Positions 45,761-54,877 of a DNA stretch of 64,000 nt are shown here, piece after piece. Positions within the stretch are counted from its first letter, which is position 1; each line of letters begins with the position of its first letter. The notes below the pieces were generated by a model. It was not told the origin of the DNA. It saw only the letters and a program-made list of their open reading frames with translations, and made no database searches. This stretch comes from JBEKHT01 sp050012135 (GTDB lineage Bacteria; Chloroflexota; Anaerolineae; Anaerolineales; RBG-16-64-43), in NCBI GenBank assembly GCA_050012135.1, contig JBEKHT010000009.1, positions 1 to 64,000 of the forward strand, read 5' to 3'. The position numbers and the translations under genes were made by a program.

Positions 45761-47416
45761 ATGCCGAAAATCGGGGCATTCACCTTTGTCCTCCACTCGC
45801 ACCTCCCCTACTGCCGAATGGCGGGTCTTTGGCCCCATGGCGAGGAGTGGATCCATGAGGCGGCGGCCGAATCCTACATCCCCTTGCTGAATGCACTCTA
45901 CGATCTGCGTGAGCGGGGCATTTCTGCTCCGCTCACGATCAGCCTTACCCCGGTCCTGGCGGAGCAGCTGGCCGACGCGGACATCCAGGTCCACTTTGAA
46001 CAGTACCTGAATGACAAGATCGAATCCGCCCGTCGGGATTTGCCCCGCTTTGAGATGGCTGGCGAGGCGTCCCGGCGTTCACTGGCCAACTTCTATCTGG
46101 ATTGGTACAGCCGAGTGCTGACCAGCTTTGCCGATCGATTTCACCGAGATCTCGTCGGTGCCTTTCGAACGTTGCAAGAGGAGGGCAGAATCGAGGTCGT
46201 TACCAGCGCCGCGACCCACGGCTACCTCCCGCTCCTGAGTCGGGATGAGTCAATCTCCCTCCAATTGAAGACGGCCGTAAGCTCGTATCGGCGCCAGATG
46301 GGTCGAAATCCGCGCGCGGTTTGGCTTCCGGAATGCGCCTATCGTCCGGCAAGTCGCACCGCCAGCGGTGTGTTGCGGCCCGGACTCGAGGAATTCCTCC
46401 AGCGCAACGGGCTGAGTCTCTTCTTCAGTGACACCCAGGCGGTTGAAGGCGGGGAGCTGAGTGGCGTGGCCGCCGGCCATGCGATCGGCCCCTATGGGCA
46501 GGTGGTGCAACGCTATGGATTCCCCCTGCAGGTGTCCGGTCCCAAGCAACCCGGATCGTCCTATCAACCGTACTACGTGGGCCAATCGCAGGTTGCGGTC
46601 CTGGCCCGCAACCGGGCCACCGGCCTCCAGGTCTGGAGCGCCGACTGGGGATATCCGGGCGAGGCCGCCTATCGGGAGTTCCATAAGAAGGATGGAATCT
46701 CCGGGATGCAGTATTGGCGCGTTAGTGGAGCCCGAGTGGATCTCGGTCAGAAAGAGGTCTACGAACCCGAAAAGGCCCAGCAACGTGTCCAGGAGCATGC
46801 TGACCATTTTGCCCACCTGGTCGAGAACCTTCTCGCGGACTTCCACCGGGAAAGCGGCCGGGTCGGGATCCTCGCGGCCAACTACGATACCGAGCTATTT
46901 GGGCACTGGTGGTTCGAAGGAATGGACTGGGTGCGCGAGGTTCTCCAGCGACTGGCCAATTCGTCCCAGGTGGAGCTGACGACTTCCAGCGAATTTCTGA
47001 CCCGCCATCCTCCCCAGGAGAGGGTCAACCTGCCGGAAACATCCTGGGGCGCCGGGGGCGGTCACTTCACTTGGGATAACGCCGACACCCATTGGATGTG
47101 GGAACCGATCCATCAGGCCGAGGAGCAGATGGCTCGTCTGGTGGCAAGATATCGTTCTCCAGCGGCCGACTCCCGAGCTGCGCTGAATCAGACGGCAAGG
47201 GAGTTGCTGCTCCTGCAGTCTTCGGATTGGCCCTTCTTGGTCTCTACCGGGCAGGCCAAGGAGTACTCGATCCAAAGGTTCCGTAGCCATCTGGATCGGT
47301 TTGGTCAGCTTGCCCACGCGCTGGAAATCGGGCAAACGCCCACCCTGTTGGCGCATGAGTTCTGGCAGTTGGATCGGCTCTTTGAGGATATCGACTACAC
47401 ATGGTTCGAGGCCTGA
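45761..47416 (+). CDS. GH57 1,4-alpha-glucan branching enzyme
   Basis: A 551-aa GH57 enzyme of the TK1436/TTHA1902 type that introduces alpha-1,6 branches in glycogen. Motifs: FVLHSHLPYCR at the N-terminus, ATHGYLPLL, the nucleophile Glu in VWLPECAYRP, YDTELFGHWWFEG with the catalytic Asp, and a C-terminal helical domain with WGAGGGHFTWDN and LLLLQSSDWPFL. GAGGAG lies 5 nt before the ATG at 45761. First gene of the glycogen operon; glgA begins within its last codons. Confidence 0.9.
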   Translation: MPKIGAFTFVLHSHLPYCRMAGLWPHGEEWIHEAAAESYIPLLNALYDLRERGISAPLTISLTPVLAEQLADADIQVHFEQYLNDKIESARRDLPRFEMAGEASRRSLANFYLDWYSRVLTSFADRFHRDLVGAFRTLQEEGRIEVVTSAATHGYLPLLSRDESISLQLKTAVSSYRRQMGRNPRAVWLPECAYRPASRTASGVLRPGLEEFLQRNGLSLFFSDTQAVEGGELSGVAAGHAIGPYGQVVQRYGFPLQVSGPKQPGSSYQPYYVGQSQVAVLARNRATGLQVWSADWGYPGEAAYREFHKKDGISGMQYWRVSGARVDLGQKEVYEPEKAQQRVQEHADHFAHLVENLLADFHRESGRVGILAANYDTELFGHWWFEGMDWVREVLQRLANSSQVELTTSSEFLTRHPPQERVNLPETSWGAGGGHFTWDNADTHWMWEPIHQAEEQMARLVARYRSPAADSRAALNQTARELLLLQSSDWPFLVSTGQAKEYSIQRFRSHLDRFGQLAHALEIGQTPTLLAHEFWQLDRLFEDIDYTWFEA

Positions 47417-48939
47417 GGGGAGCCTCGCCGAGGGATGGGGCAGGGGGGACACCCCGGTCCGGCCTTCACGTCCTCTTCCTGGCGGCTGAGGCAGCCCCGT
47501 TCTTGAAGGTCGGCGGCTTGGGGGATGTGGCCGCCGCCTTGCCTGTCCAGCTCCGCAAGTTCGGCCTGGACGTTCGGCTGGCGCTCCCGCTTTATCCTCA
47601 ACTGAAAGCTTTAACCCAAGGACTGAGCCCACTTGCCAGCTTCGCGGTTTCATCCACCGCGGGGCCGATTCCCGCCCGGGCCTTTGAGATAAGACTCGAT
47701 GACCTCCCGGTCTATCTCGTTGACGGGGATCCCATTCGCGCCTCTGATGCGGTCTACCATTCCCTCCCGCAAGAGGACGCGCCCAAGTTCCTGTTCTTCT
47801 CTCTGGCCGCGCTCGAGCTAACCAAGACCATCGGGTGGGCGCCCGATGTCGTTCATGCGAACGATTGGCACACGGCCGCCTCGATCTACTGGCTAGGAAT
47901 CCGAGGGAAGAAAACGCCCTTCTTCGCCCAAGCGGCCACGCTCCTCACGGTCCACAACCTGCCCTACTTGGGTGATGGTATTGGGAATGCCCTGGCCGTC
48001 TACGGATTGCCAACCGGTAGCGAGGTGTCAGACTGCCTCGACCCCAGCCTCCCGGAGTGGGCAGGCGATGCGATCCTGCCTTTGGGATTGGCCTGCGCCG
48101 ACTTGGTCACCACCGTCAGCCCGACCTATGCCTCGGAAGTCCTGACCTCCGAGTTCGGCTGTGGGCTGGAGCGGTTGCTTCGCTCCCGTTCTGACCGCCT
48201 CTTCGGGATCCTCAATGGTCTGGATATGGAGATATGGGATCCAGCCACGGACCCCGACGTGCGAACGCACTTCGATGCGGCCCATCTAGAGCACAGGCAC
48301 GAAAATCGTCTCGCCTTGCTCCAAGCGTTCAACCTCGTCGGCGAGGGTCGCGAACCCATCGTGGGAATCGTCTCCCGACTGGATGTCCAGAAGGGCCTGG
48401 ACCTGGCCCTCCCGGCACTCGAAGAGTGGGCGAAGCAGGGCGGGCGCCTCGTGATCCTGGGAGCGGGCGATCGCTCGCTGGAGGAGGCTTATCGGGCGCT
48501 GGCAGAGGGGCATCCGGCTCAAGTGGGAACGGTGCTGGGCTTCAACGGGCACTTGGCATCGCAGGTCTATGCGGGAGCCGACCTATTTCTCATGCCCTCG
48601 CGCTACGAACCGTGCGGGCTGGGGCAGATGATCGCCATGCGCTACGGATGCCCACCCGTGGTGCGGGCCACCGGTGGACTGCGCGACACCGTCCGCGACG
48701 TCTCCTCTCCCAGGGCGACGGGATTCGTATTTGAGGCCGCGACCCCCGATGCGATCTGGGAGGGGCTGACCCGTGCCCGAGAGTGGCATGAGTCGCCGAG
48801 TCGCTGGCGAAGCCTCCAGAGGACAGGGATGAGGCGGGATTTCGGCTGGGAGAATCCCGCACGGGCGTACCTCTCGGCCTATCGGCGGGCGATCCGGTTT
48901 CATCGTCAAGAGGCGGCACAACCCAAGGAGGGGCGATGA
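47401..48939 (+). CDS. glgA: Glycogen synthase
   Basis: A 512-aa GT5 glycosyltransferase that adds glucose from ADP-glucose to glycogen. It has the KxGGLGDV motif (LKVGGLGDVAAALP), HANDWHTA, the C-terminal Rossmann half with IVGIVSRLDVQKGLDL, and the catalytic MPSRYEPCGLGQM, followed by ATGGLRDTV. The start ATG at 47401 overlaps the branching enzyme gene by 16 nt, and its end overlaps glgC by 4 nt (ATGA), showing tight translational coupling. Confidence 0.93.
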   Translation: MVRGLRGASPRDGAGGTPRSGLHVLFLAAEAAPFLKVGGLGDVAAALPVQLRKFGLDVRLALPLYPQLKALTQGLSPLASFAVSSTAGPIPARAFEIRLDDLPVYLVDGDPIRASDAVYHSLPQEDAPKFLFFSLAALELTKTIGWAPDVVHANDWHTAASIYWLGIRGKKTPFFAQAATLLTVHNLPYLGDGIGNALAVYGLPTGSEVSDCLDPSLPEWAGDAILPLGLACADLVTTVSPTYASEVLTSEFGCGLERLLRSRSDRLFGILNGLDMEIWDPATDPDVRTHFDAAHLEHRHENRLALLQAFNLVGEGREPIVGIVSRLDVQKGLDLALPALEEWAKQGGRLVILGAGDRSLEEAYRALAEGHPAQVGTVLGFNGHLASQVYAGADLFLMPSRYEPCGLGQMIAMRYGCPPVVRATGGLRDTVRDVSSPRATGFVFEAATPDAIWEGLTRAREWHESPSRWRSLQRTGMRRDFGWENPARAYLSAYRRAIRFHRQEAAQPKEGR

Positions 48940-50192
48940 GAGTCCGAGCGGTGATTCTGGCAGGCGGGGAAGGGTCCCGCCTGGGAGTATTGACCGTCAA
49001 GCGGGCCAAGCCCGCCGTGCCCTTCGCCGGCAAGTACCGCATCATCGACTTTACCCTGTCAAACTGCATCAACTCTCATATCACCGACGTGATGATCTTG
49101 GCCCAATACCGGCCGCACTCCCTGATCGAGCACATCGGGGATGGGGGTCCGTGGGACCTGGACCGAAGTTTCACGGGGGGGGTGAAGATCTATCCTCCTT
49201 TTACGGCCCGACGCCGAACGGATTGGTACCGCGGAACCGCGGACGCCGTCCGCCAGAATCTTTCCTTCGTGGAAAGCACGCGACCCGATCTTGTGCTGAT
49301 CCTGTCCGGGGATCACGTCTATGCCATGGACTACGATCCCCTGGTCTCCTTTCACCGCGATCAGAGGGCGGACGCGACCATCTGCACGATTCGGGTCCCG
49401 CTCGAGGAGGCCAGCCGGTTTGGAATCATCACCACAGATGACCAGTATCGCCTGACAGGATTCGTGGAGAAGCCCAAACGCCCGGAGAGCAATCTTGTGA
49501 ATATGGGCGTTTATCTATTCAACATGGATGTGCTCGACCGGTTTCTGTATGAGGATCACATTCGCGAAACGTCACGGGATGACTTTGGCAAGGACGTCCT
49601 GCCCAGGATGGTGGCGGAGGGATGCCGCCTGTTTGCGTTCCCCTACACCGGGTACTGGGTCGACGTGGGGACCTTGGAGTCCTACTGGAAGGCCCACATG
49701 GACCTCTTGGAACCCTCGCCTCCCTTGGACTTGAACAATCGCGGCTGGGTCATTCACACTCGCTCGGAAGAAAGACCGCCGGCGATCATTCGCTCGGGTG
49801 GAGTGGTCCAGGACAGCCTGGTGTCAGACGGGTCCGTGATCCAGGCCAATGCCCGGATTGAACGCAGCGTGCTTTCCCCCGGTGTTGTCGTGGGCGAGGG
49901 CGCGCGCGTGCACGAGTCCATCCTCCTCACCGGTACGGTGATCGAGCCCGGGGCGATCGTCGAGCGGGCCATTATCGACAAACGGGTTCGAGTCGGTGCC
50001 GGGGCCCAGGTCGGCGAGCGCCTTGATTCTCACGAAGGGACCTTAGTTAGCATCGGCAAGGGAAGCGAGGTGCCGGCTGGGGCCCGCATCGGGGCCGGTG
50101 CCATCATCGGAACGGAAGTCCCCGCCGATCGAATTCCCGCGCAGCTGGAGCGGGGCAAGCAGGTCTGGGTCGAGAAGGCGCGCATCGAGTGA
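48936..50192 (+). CDS. glgC: Glucose-1-phosphate adenylyltransferase
   Basis: A 418-aa ADP-glucose pyrophosphorylase. The catalytic half has AVILAGGEGSRLGVLT, RAKPAVPFAGKYRIIDF (Lys and Arg of the ATP site), LSNCINS, DWYRGTADAVRQN, LSGDHVYAMDY and FVEKP. The C-terminal left-handed beta helix holds repeats around ANARIERSVLSPGVVVG. It supplies ADP-glucose to GlgA. Its ATG overlaps the glgA stop and its TGA overlaps the malQ GTG. Confidence 0.93.
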   Translation: MRVRAVILAGGEGSRLGVLTVKRAKPAVPFAGKYRIIDFTLSNCINSHITDVMILAQYRPHSLIEHIGDGGPWDLDRSFTGGVKIYPPFTARRRTDWYRGTADAVRQNLSFVESTRPDLVLILSGDHVYAMDYDPLVSFHRDQRADATICTIRVPLEEASRFGIITTDDQYRLTGFVEKPKRPESNLVNMGVYLFNMDVLDRFLYEDHIRETSRDDFGKDVLPRMVAEGCRLFAFPYTGYWVDVGTLESYWKAHMDLLEPSPPLDLNNRGWVIHTRSEERPPAIIRSGGVVQDSLVSDGSVIQANARIERSVLSPGVVVGEGARVHESILLTGTVIEPGAIVERAIIDKRVRVGAGAQVGERLDSHEGTLVSIGKGSEVPAGARIGAGAIIGTEVPADRIPAQLERGKQVWVEKARIE

Positions 50193-51721
50193 CTCGCGAG
50201 CCCAGGAGTTCGGGGATCCTGCTCCATCCGTCCTCGCTGCCGGGGCGCTTCGGGATCGGCGACATAGGTCCGGGGGCCCGGACCTGGATCAGTTACCTGG
50301 CCGGGTCCCGGCAATCCCTCTGGCAAGTCCTGCCCCTGGGTCCCACCGGATACGGCGACTCGCCCTATCAGAGTTTGTCCGCCTTTGCGGGGAACCCTCT
50401 GCTGATCAGCCCGGAGCGCCTGCAGGCGGATGGGCTCCTGGGGCCAGGCGACCTGGATGGCCTCCCCAACTCTCCGCCGGGCCGCATTGATTACGCCCAG
50501 GTGATTGGTTCTAAGGGTCAGTTGCTGGATCGGGCCTTCGAGAACTTCAAGGCCGGGAAGGCGCCTGGGTTAAAGTCGGCTTTTGAGGCCTTTCGGCACA
50601 GCCAAGGCGAATGGCTGGAGGATTTTGCCCTGTTCATGGCCATCAAGCACGAGAACGGTGGGCGAGACTGGGGTCAATGGCCCAGGGAGCTGCGCCTGAG
50701 GCAGCCGAGGGCTCTGCAAACCGCGTTGCAGCGCCATGCTCACCAGGTCGAGGCGAATTGCTTTCAGCAATTTGTCTTCTTCAGACAATGGGATGAACTC
50801 AGATCCCTGGCCCGGGACGAGGGGATCCGTATCATCGGAGACGCCCCAATCTTCGCGGCCTACGACAGCGCCGATGTCTGGGCACACCCCGAGCTGTTCA
50901 AGCTGGATGAGCAGGGGAAGCCCCTGGTGGTGGCCGGCGTCCCACCGGACTACTTCAGCAGGGTTGGCCAACTCTGGGGCAACCCTCTGTACCGATGGGA
51001 ACGCATGAGGGAGAATGGGTACCACTGGTGGATTCAGCGTGTCCGGGCTGTGCTGCGTACCTGTGATCTGGTGAGACTGGACCATTTTCGCGGCTTTGAA
51101 GCCGCTTGGGAGGTCCCTCGAGGGGAAACCACGGCTGAGGGTGGCGAATGGGTGCAGGGGCCCGGGGCGGACCTTTTCGAAGCACTCCGCGCCTCGCTCG
51201 GTGCCCTTCCGGTAATCGCCGAAGATCTGGGCCTCATTACTCCTCCTGTGGAGTCCTTGCGGAAGCAGTTCGGCCTGCCGGGCATGGCGGTTCTCCAGTT
51301 TGCCTTTAATCTTGACTCCACCAATAGCTATCTGCCCCACAACTATGAACCGGACACCGTCGTGTACACCGGGACGCATGACAACGACACGACCCGGGGC
51401 TGGTACGACTCGGCTTCAGAAGCGGAGAGAGACTTCGCTCGGCGATATCTTGGCACTCCGGGTACAGATGTTGCCTGGGACATGATCCGGCTGGGCTGGG
51501 AATCCGTGGCAAGCATGGCGGTGATTCCCCTCCAGGATGTGCTGGATCTCGGATCGGAAGCTCGAATGAACTTTCCGGGCCGACCTTCCGGCAATTGGAC
51601 TTGGAGAGTGCGGGAGGAGCAGCTGACCCTTCGCCAGCAGGAAAGGTTGGCGGAACTGAGCCGTTTGTACGGGCGAGGCGAGGTGGTCCTGGAAGCCGAG
51701 CATGCCTCTGCCCCTATCTGA
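50189..51721 (+). CDS. malQ: 4-alpha-glucanotransferase (amylomaltase)
   Basis: A 510-aa GH77 enzyme that transfers maltodextrin chains. Motifs: LHPSSLPGRFGIGD, WQVLPLGPTGYGDSPYQ, GDAPIFAAYDSADVW, VAGVPPDYFS, RLDHFRGF (nucleophile Asp), IAEDLGLI (acid/base Glu) and GTHDNDTTRGW. The GTG start overlaps the glgC stop. It completes the operon by remodelling short chains left from glycogen synthesis or breakdown. Confidence 0.95.
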   Translation: MTREPRSSGILLHPSSLPGRFGIGDIGPGARTWISYLAGSRQSLWQVLPLGPTGYGDSPYQSLSAFAGNPLLISPERLQADGLLGPGDLDGLPNSPPGRIDYAQVIGSKGQLLDRAFENFKAGKAPGLKSAFEAFRHSQGEWLEDFALFMAIKHENGGRDWGQWPRELRLRQPRALQTALQRHAHQVEANCFQQFVFFRQWDELRSLARDEGIRIIGDAPIFAAYDSADVWAHPELFKLDEQGKPLVVAGVPPDYFSRVGQLWGNPLYRWERMRENGYHWWIQRVRAVLRTCDLVRLDHFRGFEAAWEVPRGETTAEGGEWVQGPGADLFEALRASLGALPVIAEDLGLITPPVESLRKQFGLPGMAVLQFAFNLDSTNSYLPHNYEPDTVVYTGTHDNDTTRGWYDSASEAERDFARRYLGTPGTDVAWDMIRLGWESVASMAVIPLQDVLDLGSEARMNFPGRPSGNWTWRVREEQLTLRQQERLAELSRLYGRGEVVLEAEHASAPI

Positions 51722-53011
51722 GGAGACCGCGGCAAGCCTCGGGTGAATGTCCGTTTCGCCCGGCTGGGAAGTCAGCATTGGTCACGCGGGCACGAGAAGC
51801 CGCATTGGACCCCAGGGGTCGCACGACATGCCAGTGGGGGTCGGCTTGGCATCCTCGTAGGCGCTGAGATCGAGGTGGAGCCTGACCCGCCGGAGCAGTC
51901 CAAGGGATCGACAAGGGGCAAGAGCAAGTTTCCCGCATTGTGCCTCTGGGCGGGGCAGGGCGAACTCTCACCGCTCGGGGGCGTCGAGCCATGGGTTCCC
52001 GCGCATGGGCCTGAAGGCCCGCTTCGATGGTATCCGCGAAGAGCAAGTTGTCCACCCGGGCCAGGGTGCTGGCTGGGCCGACCCGACGGATCGCCACCCC
52101 GCGAAGGAGCGTGCGAGACAGAGCCATACAGAGATCCGCCGGGTCTCCCTTGTCAGCGACGTCCGCGATCAACTCCTCCCAACTTGGTGGAGGAGTTTCC
52201 CCTTTCTCTGCGGAGGCAGGAAGAGGAAAGAAGCCGTAGAAGTCCCCTCCCAGCTCACAGGCGGACTTGCAACGGGCGCTCACCAGCAAGCCCCAGGCTT
52301 GCGGAACTTCCTTGGGCAAGACGGCATCTTGGATCTCGTGGGCAACACCCATCTCGCGCTCCAGCCGCCGAGCGGCCTTCAGTTCGACATTGAAGTGCTT
52401 GGCTTCCAGCACCACACCCAGCCGGTGAACCAGGCCCAGCAGCCGTCCCTCCCTCGATGAATTCGCGTCTGCGGATCCGAGTGGAACGGACAGCATGAGA
52501 AGGCCAAGCCAACGCACTGTGCAGGGGAGCGGCCGGACCTGAACTGGGGAAGGATCGAGAGAACGATCGGCTACCGTGGGCGAGGGGCAGGTCCACTCGC
52601 CGGGCCAAGCCAGCTCATTGGCCCCAGGATGGCAGGAGGGCAAGAGGCAGATAGCCCCGGGCGCGCTCCCCGGAATGTCTTCGTCTCGGCAAGGTTCAAG
52701 CCCGCTGAAGCGCCCGTTGGGAAGCCGCCCGCCGTCCCGGGTCCCGAACAGGATACGGCAGTCGTCCGGCTCGAACCCCCCCTTGGCAACCCCGGGGCGT
52801 CGACGATTCGCTGGGCTTCCTGGAAGATTCGCTCGCCGAGGTGATCGATGTGGAGAGGGCTGGCCTGAAGGCCGCGCCCTGCGTCAGCCCGCCCGGTCCG
52901 CTCACGCACCCGGCTCGCCAGTTCCCCTTGAGAACGGCAGCGTTGCAGGGCCGGGCCCGCCAGGACGCCCGCTGCGAGGGACGCAAGCCACCCCTGCCCG
53001 CCGCGGATCCA
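51714..53011 (-). pseudogene. RsbU/SpoIIE-type PP2C phosphatase, frameshifted and C-terminally degenerate
   Basis: Reading downstream of rsbW: a hydrophobic segment (WLASLAAGVLAG), a GAF-like start (HIDHLGERIFQEAQRIVDA), then, in another frame, a GAF-like end with PPM/SpoIIE phosphatase core (RLEREMGVAHEIQDAVLP, ELGGDFYGFFPL, IADVADKGDPA, TLARVDNLLFAD). The two frames join if the seven-C run at 52776-52782 (G7 on this strand) had one more base; the sequence then reads PRGGFEPDDCRILFGTRDGG into the second frame. After LLFAD the family's remaining 100 residues, including the final metal Asp, are not recognisable in any frame. No convincing start codon in the first frame. Confidence 0.65.
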
Positions 53012-53015
53012 TGGT

Positions 53016-53456
53016 TCAGGACCTGTCCGCCCCGGCCGGACTCCTGCGTTTGCACAGCATGAGATGATTGCGCGCTCCGCGGCGCCGGTATGCCACGCGG
53101 TCCATTGAGCGCTCGATGATCAGGCGGCCCAATCCGCCGACGGCGAGCTGGTCGGGGGAAGAATCCCAGTTCGGGGGAGCCGGTGGGCGAGGATCCCAGG
53201 GGGGGCCGAGATCGACAAAAGATATCAGCAGCCAGTCGGCGCCCCGCCGAAAACGAACCAAAATGGGGCAATCGCTTTCGCCGCCGTAGGCATGCTGGAT
53301 AATGTTGGCGAAGGCCTCGTCCGCGGCCAATTCGCAGGCGAAGGACTCCCGCTCGGAAAACCCCAGGGCTTGAGCGTTCTCACGCACCAATCTCCGCAGT
53401 GACTTCAATTCGTCGAAGCGCGCGACCGTTTGGAAGCGGCGGGCAGGTGTGGCCAT
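53016..53456 (-). CDS. rsbW: Anti-sigma-type serine kinase (RsbW-like HATPase)
   Basis: A 146-aa GHKL-family ATPase of the RsbW/SpoIIAB group. The N-box is ELAADEAFANIIQHAYGG and the G box is GGLGRLIIERSMDRVAYRR (each a family signature). Such kinases phosphorylate the STAS partner and sequester a sigma factor or another output protein. It lies 25 nt after the STAS gene in the same direction. The ATG at 53456 fits the family start; longer frames are out of family. No sigma-B gene is adjacent. Confidence 0.85.
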   Translation of the reverse strand: MATPARRFQTVARFDELKSLRRLVRENAQALGFSERESFACELAADEAFANIIQHAYGGESDCPILVRFRRGADWLLISFVDLGPPWDPRPPAPPNWDSSPDQLAVGGLGRLIIERSMDRVAYRRRGARNHLMLCKRRSPAGADRS

Positions 53457-53481
53457 GGGGGCGTAGGGGTCAGAGCAAGTC

Positions 53482-53814
53482 TCAGATGCTGGCGATTGCC
53501 GCCTCGCGGGTTTCATAGATCGAGAACACGCTGTCCAGCCCGGCGAGGCGGAGGACGTCTCGCGCACGCTGGTTGGGGGAAGCGACCACCAAGTCGCCGG
53601 CGCTCTTGCGCAAGTTCTTCATGGTCGACACCATAACCCGCAAGCCGGCGGAGGACAGGAATTCGATCTCGGACAAATCGAGGACGATGTGATTTTGGCC
53701 CTCGCCTTGGAGCTTGACCAGCGCCTCCTCCAATTCGGGGGCCGTATTGGAGTCGACTCGTCCCTTGGGCTGCACGGCAGCGACCCTCTTGTAGACTTTG
53801 ATCAGAAGGTCCAT
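53482..53814 (-). CDS. rsbV: Anti-sigma factor antagonist (STAS domain, RsbV-like)
   Basis: A 110-aa STAS-domain protein: VYKRVAAVQPKGRVDSNTA, then HIVLDLSEIEFLSSAGLRVM, whose SSAGLR holds the serine that RsbW-type kinases phosphorylate. It is the first gene of the rsbV-rsbW-rsbU-like group on the minus strand. Dephosphorylation would normally need the SpoIIE-type phosphatase, which is broken here. Confidence 0.92.
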   Translation of the reverse strand: MDLLIKVYKRVAAVQPKGRVDSNTAPELEEALVKLQGEGQNHIVLDLSEIEFLSSAGLRVMVSTMKNLRKSAGDLVVASPNQRARDVLRLAGLDSVFSIYETREAAIASI

Positions 53815-53908
53815 GGGTTCCCTCCGCCTGAGGGCCGGGCCGGGGATTTTCCGGGCCGGCCCCCGCGAGATCGGCTGACTCGAATGCTAGCTAGAACTGG
53901 CGATCCGC

Positions 53909-54874
53909 TCAGAGATCACGGCTGACCACGTATTCGGTCAGATCCAGCAGAGCCTGCCGGTAGCGGTTCTCAGGCAGACCTTTAAGCAATTCTTTGGCTT
54001 CCGAAGCGTAGCGATGCGCCTGCGCCAACGATTCTTGGATGGCCTCCGACTGGCCAATCGTTTCGACCAGCTGATCCACGTCTGTGGCGGAGGGCCGGTT
54101 GGGGTCCATCAGGGCCGCGAATCGAGTGTCCTCGGGGTGGCGCTTCTGGTAATACAACACCGGCAATGTGATCAAACCCTGCCGAAGGTCACTCCCTACG
54201 GGCTTGCCGATCCGAACGCTTTGACCGGTGAAATCCAAGACGTCGTCCACAATCTGGAATGCCATTCCCAGGCATCTTCCATATCGCCCCAGGGAATGGA
54301 CCACTTCGGGCCGCTCGTTGCAAAGTAGCGCCCCTCCTCGGGAAGCCAGTTCGAAAAGGGCGCCGGTCTTGGCATAGATGCGCCGTTCGTATTCTTCGCC
54401 GGAAATGAGAGTGGACCGCTCGAACATCTGGCCCAGCTCGCCGCTAATAATGGTAATGAGGGTGCGCGCGAACTCCTGCATTACCTCCAGTGAATGGGTC
54501 TGCGATGCCTGGTAAGCTGCGCAGGCGAAGATGTAATCGCCTGCAAGCACCGTGGCCTCCGTGGACCAGCGGGAGTTCAAGGTGGGCGTGCCCCGACGCA
54601 ACGTGGCTCCGTCAATCAGGTCATCGTGGACCAGAGTCGCAGTGTGGAGCATCTCGATTGCGGCGGCGAAGTCGAGCAGGCCGTCACGCGGGGCCCTGAG
54701 CATCTGACCCGCCAGCAGCGCGACCGTGGGGCGGATGCGCTTCCCGCCTGCCCGGAGCAGGTTCTCCAGGGCGCTTTGCACGATCTGGTCGCTGGGATGC
54801 CTGAAGGCGAGCATTCGGGCTTCCACCTGCGGTAGCTCTTCCCGCACCAAGAAGAAAAAACTGGCCTCAGTCAA
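53909..54874 (-). CDS. Polyprenyl (geranylgeranyl/heptaprenyl) diphosphate synthase
   Basis: A 321-aa trans-prenyltransferase making the chain of quinones or carriers. It has GGKRIRP (substrate Arg/Lys), the first Asp-rich motif LVHDDLIDGATLRRG, and the second Asp-rich motif IVDDVLDF with GKPVGSDL. Residues before DDLID (LHTATLVHDD) suggest a long-chain synthase, but chain length is not certain. The start is the TTG at 54874 with GGGAG 6 nt upstream; it begins within a few bases of the tatD stop, so both are probably co-transcribed. Confidence 0.88.
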   Translation of the reverse strand: MTEASFFFLVREELPQVEARMLAFRHPSDQIVQSALENLLRAGGKRIRPTVALLAGQMLRAPRDGLLDFAAAIEMLHTATLVHDDLIDGATLRRGTPTLNSRWSTEATVLAGDYIFACAAYQASQTHSLEVMQEFARTLITIISGELGQMFERSTLISGEEYERRIYAKTGALFELASRGGALLCNERPEVVHSLGRYGRCLGMAFQIVDDVLDFTGQSVRIGKPVGSDLRQGLITLPVLYYQKRHPEDTRFAALMDPNRPSATDVDQLVETIGQSEAIQESLAQAHRYASEAKELLKGLPENRYRQALLDLTEYVVSRDL

Positions 54875-54877
54875 CGC

